DNA of 21,057 nucleotides from an uncultured bacterium (GCA_937922985.1 CALAKV010000054.1:1-21057); one strand, 5' to 3'. Shown: positions 1 through 6,302, numbered from the stretch's first letter. Notes: generated from the letters alone by a model not told the origin. Numbers and translations are program-made.

Positions 1-111
1 ATTTTTCATAGTTTTTTCTCCTTGTTTTTGTTTTGTTGGTTTGAGTTCAATTTTAGAGTTCTTGATTTTTTCGAACTCTTTTTCGAACTCGGTTTCATTA
101 ATATTTTTCAT
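1..111 (-). CDS. Partial ORF running off the left edge
   Basis: An open frame runs leftwards from an ATG at 111-109 to the window edge, 37 codons without a stop. It encodes a charged, Lys/Glu-rich stretch with a repeated EFEK unit. A second in-frame ATG lies at 9-7 and has a textbook Shine-Dalgarno, AAGGAG at 23-18, eight bases upstream. The ATG at 111 has only a weak purine run. The real gene may therefore begin at 9, with the upstream part as leader, or translation may start at both sites. A structured element at 123-186 lies just upstream. I do not recognise the product; too little is visible to assign a family. Confidence 0.45.
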   Translation of the reverse strand, partial: MKNINETEFEKEFEKIKNSKIELKPTKQKQGEKTMKN

Positions 112-122
112 AAAAATCTTTC

Positions 123-186
123 TTCATTAGCTCAGCTAGGCCGATAGCAAAGTTGGGCAACCTATCAGCCCGACAGAGCTAATGAA
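123..186 (-). promoter_or_regulatory. Structured leader element upstream of the left-edge ORF
   Basis: Arms 123-133 and 176-186 form a perfect 11-bp stem. Inside it, 139-147 and 161-169 can pair over 9 positions. On the minus strand the one imperfect pair is a U-G wobble; on the plus strand it is a C-A mismatch. This favours a minus-strand RNA, consistent with its place 11 nt before the ATG at 111. An alternative fold makes two small hairpins, 135-148 and 152-174. It matches no riboswitch class I can name. A tRNA was considered and rejected because there is no T-arm. Confidence 0.4.
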
Positions 187-329
187 TGAATAAACTTTGA
201 ACTATTGGCTCGCAATCTTTAATCTTTACTATTTTTGCGGTTTTCGTTCTCAGTTTATTTTTAATTTATAGTTACCAAATTGTTAAGTTTCACATTTGAA
301 GGTTTTGCTAGTCCTCAGAGGTGATTTAC

Positions 330-443
330 ATGGAATCGCCTCAATTGGAGCAACAAAAAATCCCTGCAGAATCGTACCTACTGCAGGGATATAAAAAAGA
401 CTGCTTCATTTTCACAAAACAGTCTCAATTATCAAATTGGTGA
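330..443 (+). CDS. Candidate 37-residue small ORF with sequestered SD
   Basis: ATG at 330 opens a 37-codon frame ending in TGA at 441-443. Upstream, GAGGTGAT at 318-325 matches the anti-Shine-Dalgarno tail over eight bases, with GAGG eight bases before the ATG. The same bases form one arm of a hairpin, 318-326 with 334-342, eight Watson-Crick pairs plus one G-U, with the start codon in the loop. Against coding: the frame contains both minus-strand terminators of the tRNA, ends inside the tRNA 3' end, uses a TGA stop unlike every other gene here, and has no clear promoter. The peptide is polar with no recognisable domain. It may be chance. Confidence 0.22.
   Translation: MESPQLEQQKIPAESYLLQGYKKDCFIFTKQSQLSNW
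354..390 (-). terminator. Rho-independent terminator, second of a tandem pair
   Basis: A perfect 10-bp stem (360-369 with 381-390, containing CCCTGCAG) has an 11-nt loop. On the minus strand it is followed directly by a T run (354-359). It lies downstream of the tRNA and backs up the terminator at 391-425. Confidence 0.75.
391..425 (-). terminator. Rho-independent terminator of tRNA-Glu
   Basis: On the minus strand AGACTG (425-420) pairs with CAGTCT (403-398) and is followed by five T residues and then T-rich sequence. It begins 13 nt past the encoded CCA of the tRNA, so it is the natural first terminator of that transcript. Confidence 0.65.
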
Positions 444-512
444 CCTCACGGGGAATTGAACCCCGATTGCCAGGATGAGAACCTGATGTCCTAACCGTTA
501 GACGATGAGGCC
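438..512 (-). tRNA. tRNA-Glu (anticodon CTC), CCA encoded
   Basis: The minus strand folds into a full cloverleaf. The acceptor stem pairs 512-506 with 448-442, with one G-U pair. The D-arm contains the AACGGTTAG loop. The anticodon stem is TCAGG/CCTGG around the loop TTCTCAT, giving anticodon CTC. The T-arm is CGGGG/CCCCG around TTCAATT. The discriminator base is A (441), and the CCA tail is encoded in the genome (440-438). Length is 75 nt with CCA. It reads GAG, leaving GAA to a separate tRNA. It has its own promoter and tandem terminators, so it is a single-gene unit. Confidence 0.95.
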
Positions 513-521
513 AATAGCACA

Positions 522-550
522 ATTTTAGCAAATTTTAACAATAAAGTCAA
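522..550 (-). promoter_or_regulatory. Promoter of tRNA-Glu
   Basis: On the minus strand, -35 TTGACT (550-545) and -10 TAAAAT (527-522) are separated by exactly 17 nt. The tRNA 5' end at 512 lies 9 nt beyond the -10 box, so the 5' leader would be only a few bases long. Confidence 0.8.
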
Positions 551-616
551 TATTTTTAAAGTTTTACAGTACAATAATATTATAAAAATTCATATATAAT
601 GTAAATACATATACGA

Positions 617-664
617 TTAAAAACAAAAGAAAACGACGCAAGCAATATTACAAAAAGCGTCGTT
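617..664 (-). terminator. Terminator-like hairpin, minus strand
   Basis: AACGACGC (632-639) and GCGTCGTT (657-664) form a perfect 8-bp stem. On the minus strand it is followed by T-rich sequence (TTCTTTTGTTTTT). No gene on the minus strand directly feeds it, which suggests an unannotated transcript from the right or protection against antisense transcription. Confidence 0.5.
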
Positions 665-701
665 AACAAACATTTATCAATACACTTATCGCGTCCGAAT
701 T

Positions 702-738
702 ATCTAAATATTGCAGTATTTAGATGATTTTTTATTTT
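702..738 (+). terminator. AT-rich hairpin with T tail, or operator
   Basis: ATCTAAATA (702-710) and TATTTAGAT (717-725) form a perfect 9-bp stem around a 6-nt loop, followed two bases later by TTTTTTATTTT. It could be a weak plus-strand terminator. As a symmetrical AT-rich palindrome it could equally be a protein-binding site. Confidence 0.35.
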
Positions 739-901
739 ATCAATTTCTTGAAAAATAAAATGTAATAAGTAAACGGTAAAGGGCTATCTCAAAAATGAGA
801 TAACTATATTAGTTTATCATAACTTTAAATATTAATTCAGCACCTCTAAAGATTTGTATATGTTTTAGTATATCAAAAAACTCAATAAATTTTTCTAAAA
901 C

Positions 902-930
902 TTGATTTTTTAGCCAAAATCTGATAGAAT
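902..930 (+). promoter_or_regulatory. Promoter of rplA
   Basis: -35 TTGATT (902-907) and -10 TAGAAT (925-930) are separated by 17 nt. TGA just before the -10 gives an extended -10. The predicted start near 937 leaves a leader of about 55 nt that contains the L1-site-like hairpin. Confidence 0.75.
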
Positions 931-949
931 TGTAAAGTTATTAATCAAT

Positions 950-978
950 GTTGGGAGGCGCAAGCCGTTATTACCACA
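950..978 (+). promoter_or_regulatory. Probable L1 autoregulatory mRNA site in the rplA leader
   Basis: The leader has an inner stem GGC/GCC (957-959 with 964-966) capped by a GCAA tetraloop, and an outer stem TGG/CCA (952-954 with 974-976). Between them is an asymmetric internal loop, GA on one side and GTTATTA on the other. This resembles the L1-binding motif shared by 23S rRNA and rplA-operon leaders in many bacteria, where L1 represses its own synthesis. The fit is judged from memory of that motif. Confidence 0.55.
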
Positions 979-992
979 GAAAGGATAAGAAA

Positions 993-2030
993 ATGGCAAA
1001 GAAAAAAGCCGATCTTATAGAAGAAGCTAAAGCTCTTGGGCTAGAAGTTTCTGAAAAAATGACAATCGCTGAAATTAACGAAGTAATCAAAGGTGTTAAA
1101 GCTGCCGAGATCGCAGAAGAAATTGTTGAAGCGGTTGAAGCTGCAGAAGTATTAGAAGAAGTTGTCGAAGAAATTGCTGAAGAAAAATTCGCAAAAAGCG
1201 GAAAACGAAGCAAAAAACATGCCGAGGAAGTTGCTGAAAAAGAAGCAAAAGAAGCTCGAAAAGCCGCTGGCGACACAACTCCGCTTGATGGTTCTGAAGC
1301 AGTTGTTAAAAAGGGCCCAAAACCAATTACACGACCACGAATTGAACGACGGGGCAAAAAATACCAAGAAGCTGCTAAAAAAGTTGAAAAAGATACTGTT
1401 TACAGCCTAAGCGAAGCTCTTAAACTTGCAACAGAAACTAACCCAGCTAAATTTGACGCTTCGGTTGAAATTCATGCTCGACTTGGTGTCGACCCACGAC
1501 AAGCTGACCAAAATATTCGTTCAACAGTTATTCTACCAAACGGAACAGGTAAGGATGTGAAAGTTGCTGTTTTCGCTCCAGAAAATGAGCACAAAACTGC
1601 AAAAGCTGCTGGCGCAAATATTGTTGGTGATGAAGAATTCCTAAAACAACTCGATAAAGAAGAATTGAATTTTGATGTTCTTATCGCAACTCCAGCATAT
1701 ATGCCAAAACTTGGTAAATATGCACGACTTCTTGGCCCACGCGGATTAATGCCAAATCCAAAAGCTGGAACTGTTGCCGCTGATGTTGCTAAAGCCGTTT
1801 CTGAAGCTAAAGCTGGTAAAGTTGAATACCGCGTAGACAAGCAAGCAATCGTTCATCTTTCAATTGGTAAAGTTTCATTCGGAGCAGAAAAACTCGAAGA
1901 AAACGCAAAAGCATTCTTTGATAGCCTTGCTTCACAAAAGCCATCTTCAATCAAAGGTGCTTACGTAAAAAGCGTTTCAATCGCAACTTCACAAGGTCCA
2001 AGCATTAAAACTGAAAACCCAATTGCTTAA
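993..2030 (+). CDS. rplA: Ribosomal protein L1 with long N-terminal extension
   Basis: L1 binds the 23S rRNA L1 stalk at the E site and usually represses its own mRNA. The canonical L1 core starts near residue 120 (RRGKKYQEAAKK) and runs to the end, about 225 residues, close to a normal full L1. Family motifs include GTGKDVKVAVFA and GPRGLMPNPKAGTV. Ahead of it lie about 115 extra residues: a helix-loop-helix segment (about 6-36) reminiscent of SAP/HeH modules, an acidic Ala/Glu helix (about 38-65), and a Lys/Glu-rich linker. The start is set at 993 because AGAAAGGA lies just upstream; an ATG at 948 is in frame but sits in the leader hairpin. L11 is not adjacent, so the gene is monocistronic here. 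It lacks TTCGAA sites, unlike its neighbours. Confidence 0.95.
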   Translation: MAKKKADLIEEAKALGLEVSEKMTIAEINEVIKGVKAAEIAEEIVEAVEAAEVLEEVVEEIAEEKFAKSGKRSKKHAEEVAEKEAKEARKAAGDTTPLDGSEAVVKKGPKPITRPRIERRGKKYQEAAKKVEKDTVYSLSEALKLATETNPAKFDASVEIHARLGVDPRQADQNIRSTVILPNGTGKDVKVAVFAPENEHKTAKAAGANIVGDEEFLKQLDKEELNFDVLIATPAYMPKLGKYARLLGPRGLMPNPKAGTVAADVAKAVSEAKAGKVEYRVDKQAIVHLSIGKVSFGAEKLEENAKAFFDSLASQKPSSIKGAYVKSVSIATSQGPSIKTENPIA

Positions 2031-2053
2031 TTTTAAGCCTTTCGAAAAGCTCG

Positions 2054-2077
2054 CCCGTTCGGCGGGTTTTTCTTTTT
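2054..2077 (+). terminator. Rho-independent terminator of rplA
   Basis: CCCG (2054-2057) pairs with CGGG (2063-2066), followed by TTTTTCTTTTT. The end of the T tract supplies the first two bases of the -35 box of the cysS promoter. Confidence 0.75.
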
Positions 2078-2104
2078 GATTTCGAAAGCTAAATCTGATA
2101 TAAT
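2076..2104 (+). promoter_or_regulatory. Promoter of cysS (leaderless)
   Basis: -35 TTGATT (2076-2081) and a perfect -10 TATAAT (2099-2104) are separated by 17 nt, with TGA before the -10. The cysS ATG is 9 nt after the -10, so transcription should start within about 3 nt of the start codon. No Shine-Dalgarno is present. Confidence 0.85.
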
Positions 2105-2113
2105 AGTTTCAAT

Positions 2114-3514
2114 ATGCTAAAATTCTACAATACGCCAAATCGAAAACTTGAAGAATTTCACCCAATAAACCCAAAAAATGTTAAAATTTACACTTGCGGG
2201 CCAACAGTTTACACAAGCCCACACATTGGCAACTGGGTAGCATTTATCTATTGGGATATTCTGGTTCGAACTTTGCGCTTGAACGGTTATAATGTTACTC
2301 GCACGATGAATATTACTGATGTTGGACATTTAGTTAGCGATGAAGATGATGGCGAAGATAAACTAGAAAAAGGCGCAAGGCGAGAAGGAAAAACAGCTTG
2401 GGAAGTTGCCGAATTTTATACGGCAGAATTTTTGAATGGAATGCGAGAACTTAATTTAGTTAAACCCGAGAACCTTTCGAAAGCTACCGATTTTATTCCT
2501 GAACAAATTAAAATTATTGAAGAACTTTCGAAAAAAGGTTTTACTTATGAGACCAGTGATGGTATTTATTTTGATACAGCAAAATTTCCTCGTTATGCCA
2601 ATTTTGCACATCTCGACTTAGATAATTTAAAAGCTGGTGCACGTGTAAATTTTAACCCTGAAAAGCGAAATTTAAGCGATTTTGCACTTTGGAAATGGTC
2701 GCCAGAAGGCCAAAAACGCGACATGGAGTGGGAATTTCGTGGAAGGATGGGTTTTCCTGGTTGGCACTTAGAATGTTCGGCAATTGCGATTAATACTTTA
2801 GGTGAAACGATCGACATTCACACTGGCGGAATTGACCATATTCCAGTTCATCACACAGATGAGATTGCTCAAAGTGAAACTTTCACAGGTAAGACTTTTT
2901 CGAATTATTGGCTGCATTGTAATCATATGAAAAGTGAAGGGCAAAAAATTTCGAAATCACTTGGCAATGGCTTCAACCTTGAAGAGCTGAAGTCTCGCGG
3001 ATTTTCACCAATAGATTTTAAAATGTTTGTTTTACAAAGCCAATATCAAACCGAAAGCAACTTTAATTTTGAAAGCCTACAAGCAGCTAAGAATCGGCTC
3101 AAAAATTGGCAAAACGTTGCAAATATGCGGTGGCAAATTAAAGGAAGCGAAGGGGAAATTCCAAGTCTTGCTGCTAAAAATGCAATCCTTGAAGAGATTA
3201 ATGAAAATCTCGACACGCCAAAAGCTTTAGCAAAAATTGATGAGGTTTTTAGTGAAATAATTAAAACAAATCCTGAAAAACTGAATTACCAAAACTTAAT
3301 TGAACTTTTAGAATTTATAGACGACCTTTTGGGACTAAATCTACTTGGTTCAACGCCGGATATTCCAGACGAAATTAAACAAAAAATCATTGAAAGAAAT
3401 GCGGCTCGCGCTGAAAAAGACTGGGCAAAAAGCGATAAAATTCGCGATGAATTGCTTTCGAAAAATATTGTTTTACGCGATACGCCAAAAAAGAGTTTTT
3501 GGGAATATAAATAA
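2114..3514 (+). CDS. cysS: Cysteinyl-tRNA synthetase
   Basis: A class I aminoacyl-tRNA synthetase that charges tRNA-Cys in the cytoplasm. The length (466 residues) is normal for the family. The HIGH signature appears as HIGN at 37-40 inside GPTVYTSPHIGN, and the KMSKS signature as KISKS at 278-282. The zinc-site residues are in place: Cys28, Cys221, His246 or His247, and Glu250. The last motif reads HHTDE instead of the common HHENE, a mild deviation that keeps the Glu. The C-terminal third is the helical DALR-like anticodon region. It has a strong promoter only 9 nt from the ATG, so the mRNA is predicted to be leaderless. It converges with the AI-2E gene on a shared terminator. Confidence 0.97.
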   Translation: MLKFYNTPNRKLEEFHPINPKNVKIYTCGPTVYTSPHIGNWVAFIYWDILVRTLRLNGYNVTRTMNITDVGHLVSDEDDGEDKLEKGARREGKTAWEVAEFYTAEFLNGMRELNLVKPENLSKATDFIPEQIKIIEELSKKGFTYETSDGIYFDTAKFPRYANFAHLDLDNLKAGARVNFNPEKRNLSDFALWKWSPEGQKRDMEWEFRGRMGFPGWHLECSAIAINTLGETIDIHTGGIDHIPVHHTDEIAQSETFTGKTFSNYWLHCNHMKSEGQKISKSLGNGFNLEELKSRGFSPIDFKMFVLQSQYQTESNFNFESLQAAKNRLKNWQNVANMRWQIKGSEGEIPSLAAKNAILEEINENLDTPKALAKIDEVFSEIIKTNPEKLNYQNLIELLEFIDDLLGLNLLGSTPDIPDEIKQKIIERNAARAEKDWAKSDKIRDELLSKNIVLRDTPKKSFWEYK

Positions 3515-3516
3515 TA

Positions 3517-3547
3517 AAAATCAGCCTTTGAATTTGGGGCTGATTTT
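3517..3547. terminator. Bidirectional terminator between cysS and the AI-2E gene
   Basis: A perfect 10-bp stem (3517-3526 with 3538-3547) has an 11-nt loop. Its A- and T-rich arms and flanks give a T tail on both strands. It lies in the 44-nt gap between two convergent stop codons, so it can serve both. Confidence 0.85.
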
Positions 3548-3558
3548 ATTAGTTGTTT

Positions 3559-4695
3559 TTAATTGCCAATTTTCTTAAGAAGTTCAACAAATTTTTCTGA
3601 GTTTTCTTCACGCGTGCGGCGTTTTCGAGATTTCAATTGCTCTTGAACAAGAATTTTTATGCAAGCCGCTAAAGGAATTGCAAGTAGCGCTCCAAGTAGG
3701 CCAAAAGCATAAACGCCGATTGTAAGAGCCACAAAAATTATTAGTGCCGATAGTTGATTATTTCGAGCTTGAATCATTGGGGAGATTACATTATTCTCAA
3801 CTTGTTGGTAAATTAAGAAATAAATTAGAAAGAATAATCCAGCAGTCGGAGCATTTAGTCCTAAAATAACGGCAGAAAGTAACCCAGCAATTGTAGCGCC
3901 AACCATAGGAATCATTCCGAAAATGAAGAGTAAAACTGCAATTGGTGGAACTAAAGCGATCGGTAATCCAAAAATTAACGCTAAAATTGCCGTCGCAATC
4001 GAGCCACAAGTTGCACTAATTGAACAAATTGTAACAATGCTCGAAACATAGCCTGAAACTGTTCCATACATTCGTGAAAGAATTCTGCGATGATCTTTTT
4101 CGAGCGTTTTATCGGTATAAAAAACTTTAAAGATTTTATCTATTAAGTCTGGGCCTTCAACGAGCATTAGAAACGCCATCGCAAGAATCATAAACAGAGA
4201 AATCAGCCAACCAACAATCGAAGCAATACTTCCAAAGAAGAAGTCGCCAAGCTTTGAAACTGAAGAATTAATTGATCGAGTGATTGAATCAACTGCTTGC
4301 GAAATCATTCCTTCAAGATGGTTTTCAACAATAAATCTGCGAACTCCAGATTCCTCACCAGTATAATTTTTCACAATTTGTGGTAAATCTTTCGAAAAAT
4401 GTTTAACTTGGTCAGCGATAATAGGCGTAAGAATTGAAATTAACGCACCCAAAATTAGAACAATTGTAAGATATGCAACCGCAGTCGCCGCCACACGGTT
4501 TTTATTTGAACCAGGTAAAATTTTTGTAATTCTCGCCACTGGATCATTTAGAGCGAGAGCTAAAAAGGCTGCAATTATTATCATAATTAGAACGTCTTTT
4601 GCAACCCAAATTAATCCTGCAAAAATAATAAAACCAAAAATCACCAGCCAAAAGCGAATTAGTGTTTTTGTATCGATTTCAATTTTAACTTTCAT
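3559..4695 (-). CDS. AI-2E family membrane transporter (PerM/TqsA-like)
   Basis: A 378-residue multi-pass inner-membrane protein of the AI-2E/PerM family (PF01594). A double hydrophobic segment covers about residues 12-50. A soluble loop follows (about 95-150), then a cluster of long hydrophobic helices to about residue 350. The family's conserved C-terminal part is visible, with Pro/Gly-rich helices such as FGLPIALVPPIAVLLF and GMIPMVGATIAG. The tail is basic. Family members include the AI-2 exporter TqsA, permeases of unknown cargo and Na+/H+ antiporters, so the substrate cannot be assigned. The gene stands alone, with a leaderless-type promoter and a terminator shared with cysS. Confidence 0.9.
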   Translation of the reverse strand: MKVKIEIDTKTLIRFWLVIFGFIIFAGLIWVAKDVLIMIIIAAFLALALNDPVARITKILPGSNKNRVAATAVAYLTIVLILGALISILTPIIADQVKHFSKDLPQIVKNYTGEESGVRRFIVENHLEGMISQAVDSITRSINSSVSKLGDFFFGSIASIVGWLISLFMILAMAFLMLVEGPDLIDKIFKVFYTDKTLEKDHRRILSRMYGTVSGYVSSIVTICSISATCGSIATAILALIFGLPIALVPPIAVLLFIFGMIPMVGATIAGLLSAVILGLNAPTAGLFFLIYFLIYQQVENNVISPMIQARNNQLSALIIFVALTIGVYAFGLLGALLAIPLAACIKILVQEQLKSRKRRTREENSEKFVELLKKIGN

Positions 4696-4702
4696 AAAAA
4701 TA

Positions 4703-4711
4703 ATTATATCA
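4703..4711 (-). promoter_or_regulatory. Extended -10 promoter of the AI-2E gene (leaderless)
   Basis: On the minus strand TGA-TATAAT (4711-4703) is a perfect extended -10. Seven bases separate it from the ATG at 4695, so transcription should begin at or next to the A of the start codon. No good -35 is visible. Confidence 0.75.
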
Positions 4712-4742
4712 TATTTTTTAAGTTTTCGAAAGTTGGTTTTTG

Positions 4743-4751
4743 TGTTATACT
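4743..4751 (+). promoter_or_regulatory. Extended -10 promoter of dus (leaderless)
   Basis: TGT-TATACT (4743-4751) is followed by 7 nt and then the ATG at 4759. No -35 consensus at 17 nt and no Shine-Dalgarno. It lies back to back with the AI-2E promoter. Confidence 0.7.
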
Positions 4752-4758
4752 ATTATCT

Positions 4759-5769
4759 ATGAAAAGTGAATTTTGGAATAAAATTATTGAATCAACTGGC
4801 GAAGAAAATGGTAAAAAACTACCATTTTTCTCGTTAGCACCAATGGAAGCTGTGACTGATGTAGTTTTTCGACACGTGGTTTCGAAAGCGGCACAACCTG
4901 ATATTTTTTATACCGAATTCACTAATTCTTCTAGTTTCGCCAGCCCAAAAGGAATACATAGCACACGCGGGCGGCTAACTTTCACACCAGACGAACAACC
5001 AATTATTGCTCAAATTTGGGGCTCACGACCAGATGATATTAAATTTATGTGCGAAAAACTGCCAGAACTTGGGTATCAAGCGATCGATATCAATATGGGT
5101 TGCCCAGATAAAGCTGTAATCAAAAGTGGTGGCGGAAGTGATTTAATTCGAAACCCTGAGCTTGCTGCAGAAATCATCAAAAACGCAAAAGCTGGCGGTT
5201 TGCCAATTTCAGTAAAAACGCGACTTGGTTTTTCTAAAGTAGAGGAGTGGAGAGGTTGGCTCAAATTTTTACTTGAACAAGAAATTTCAGTTTTAACGAT
5301 TCATCTTCGAACGAAGAAAGAAATGAGTAAAGTTCCAGCGCATTTCGAATTGATTCCTGAAATATTAGCACTACGCGATGAAATTTCACCAGAAACCTTA
5401 ATTCAAATTAATGGCGACATTAAAACTCGCGAGCAAGGCTTGGAACTTTGGCGAAAATTCCCAAAAATTGATGGAATTATGATTGGTCGTGGCGTTTTCG
5501 AAAACCCATTTTGTTTTGAAAAAAACCCGCCAGAAACTGCTCGAACTTCAAATGACTATTTAGACCTGCTCGAACTTCAACTTGATTTATTCGAAAAATA
5601 TTCTCGCGAGCTTGGAAAACGCCGATTTGAGCCTTTAAAGAGATTTTTTAAAATTTATGTGCGAGAATTTGCTGGCGCGAGCGAACTTCGGGCAAAATTA
5701 ATGGAAACAAAATCAGTTGATGAAGTTCGTGAAATTTTAAAGGATTTTCGAAATGCCACGCAAAAATAA
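4759..5769 (+). CDS. dus: tRNA-dihydrouridine synthase
   Basis: An FMN-dependent enzyme that reduces uridine to dihydrouridine in the tRNA D-loop using NAD(P)H. The TIM-barrel N-terminal motif LAPMEAVTD, the catalytic cysteine Cys115 in NMGCPDK, the KTR motif and the phosphate-binding IGRGVFENP segment are all present in the expected order, followed by the helical C-terminal domain. Length (336 residues) fits the family. A moderate deviation is KSGGGSDLI where many Dus proteins have a less Gly-rich motif. The subfamily (A, B or C) cannot be settled from sequence alone. Its last 17 bases overlap the start of the next small gene. Confidence 0.95.
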   Translation: MKSEFWNKIIESTGEENGKKLPFFSLAPMEAVTDVVFRHVVSKAAQPDIFYTEFTNSSSFASPKGIHSTRGRLTFTPDEQPIIAQIWGSRPDDIKFMCEKLPELGYQAIDINMGCPDKAVIKSGGGSDLIRNPELAAEIIKNAKAGGLPISVKTRLGFSKVEEWRGWLKFLLEQEISVLTIHLRTKKEMSKVPAHFELIPEILALRDEISPETLIQINGDIKTREQGLELWRKFPKIDGIMIGRGVFENPFCFEKNPPETARTSNDYLDLLELQLDLFEKYSRELGKRRFEPLKRFFKIYVREFAGASELRAKLMETKSVDEVREILKDFRNATQK

Positions 5770-5950
5770 TAAGCAGAAAGTGAAGTTTGAACGTTTTGAA
5801 ATGCAGCTTTCAAGCTCAAAAAAGAAGAGATATACTTCAAAGTTCGAAGCCGAAAAAGCTGCGGGTTATTTGATGACAATGAATTTTTCACTTGAACTTA
5901 AAGTTTATCAAGATTTAGATGGCGGCTGGTATTTAACCAAGAAAATTTAA
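5753..5950 (+). CDS. Small basic protein of unknown function, overlapping dus
   Basis: This 65-residue frame starts inside the end of dus (17-nt overlap, different frame). It has its own Shine-Dalgarno, AAAGGA about eight bases before the ATG, so the two genes are likely translationally coupled. The N-terminus is Lys/Arg-rich. The second half (RYTSKFEAEKAAGYL, then LELKVYQDLDGGWYLTKK) resembles small proteins that pair a helix with a Tyr/Trp-rich beta hairpin ending in W(H/Y)LT. In some of those proteins two cysteines occupy this hairpin; here none remain. The function is unknown. Coding looks real because the start signal is good and the composition fits. Confidence 0.7.
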   Translation: MPRKNNKQKVKFERFEMQLSSSKKKRYTSKFEAEKAAGYLMTMNFSLELKVYQDLDGGWYLTKKI

Positions 5951-5986
5951 TATTTTGTAAATTTTAATGATTTTTTAAGCTTTTTA

Positions 5987-5995
5987 TGCTAAACT
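5987..5995 (+). promoter_or_regulatory. Extended -10 promoter of the glutaredoxin gene (leaderless)
   Basis: TGC-TAAACT (5987-5995) lies 6 nt before the ATG at 6002. There is no Shine-Dalgarno, so the transcript is probably leaderless. Confidence 0.6.
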
Positions 5996-6001
5996 ATATT
6001 T

Positions 6002-6253
6002 ATGGATAAAAAAGTTATTGTTTACTCAACAAGCTGGTGTGGATTTTGCTCAGCCGAAAAAGACTGGCTTGAACACAATGGTGTAAAATTCGAAGCTAAA
6101 GATATTGAAGAAGATACAGAAGCTCGTGATGAGCTCCTTACAAAAATGGGCGGGGAATTCCGTGGTGTGCCAGTAACAGATATAAATGGCGAAATTATAC
6201 TCGGTTTTGATCGCGCAAAGCTTTCGAAATTACTTGATATTAAACGATTTTAA
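6002..6253 (+). CDS. Mini-glutaredoxin / NrdH-like thiol oxidoreductase
   Basis: An 83-residue thioredoxin-fold protein. The redox motif Cys13-Gly-Phe-Cys16 follows the first beta strand (VIVYSTSW), and the cis-proline motif is GVPV at 55-58 (Pro57). The C-terminal GFDRAKLSKLL helix is typical of NrdH/Mrx-like glutaredoxins. It would reduce disulfides, for example in ribonucleotide reductase, using thioredoxin reductase or a low-molecular-weight thiol. The partner is not visible here. It is a single gene, with a leaderless-type promoter, ending in a terminator shared with the convergent ABC-F gene. Confidence 0.9.
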   Translation: MDKKVIVYSTSWCGFCSAEKDWLEHNGVKFEAKDIEEDTEARDELLTKMGGEFRGVPVTDINGEIILGFDRAKLSKLLDIKRF

Positions 6254-6256
6254 CTG

Positions 6257-6302
6257 AAAAAAATTGTAGCGAATGATTGAACTTTCGCTACTTTTTATTT
6301 TT
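6257..6302. terminator. Bidirectional terminator between the glutaredoxin and ABC-F genes
   Basis: GTAGCGAA (6266-6273) pairs with TTCGCTAC (6284-6291), 8 bp around a 10-nt loop. TTTTTATTTTT follows on the plus strand, and a 7-T run (6263-6257) follows on the minus strand. It lies just after the glutaredoxin stop and about 100 nt beyond the ABC-F stop. Confidence 0.8.

Larger units (their letters stand above)
513..901. other. Non-coding interval rich in hairpins
   Basis: No convincing gene is seen between the tRNA and the rplA promoter. The interval holds the tRNA promoter, a minus-strand terminator-like hairpin (617-664), a 9-bp AT-rich hairpin (702-725), a small inverted repeat (785-790 with 797-802) and a possible extended -10 box facing left (867-875). 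A non-coding transcript from about 860 down to about 620 is possible but unproven. Confidence 0.5.

Noticed and set aside
120..190. tRNA-like sequence (TTAGCTCAGC resembles a D-arm)
   Set aside because: On neither strand is there a T-arm, a 7-bp acceptor stem of the right geometry or an anticodon arm; the 11-bp stem is too long for a tRNA.
948..992. Upstream ATG at 948 as the rplA start
   Set aside because: It lies inside the leader hairpin and close to the promoter; AGAAAGGA before 993 is the proper ribosome-binding site.
971..1840. Long open frames opposite rplA
   Set aside because: They are Ser/Ala/Phe-rich mirror translations of the Glu/Lys-rich gene, with no start signal or domain.
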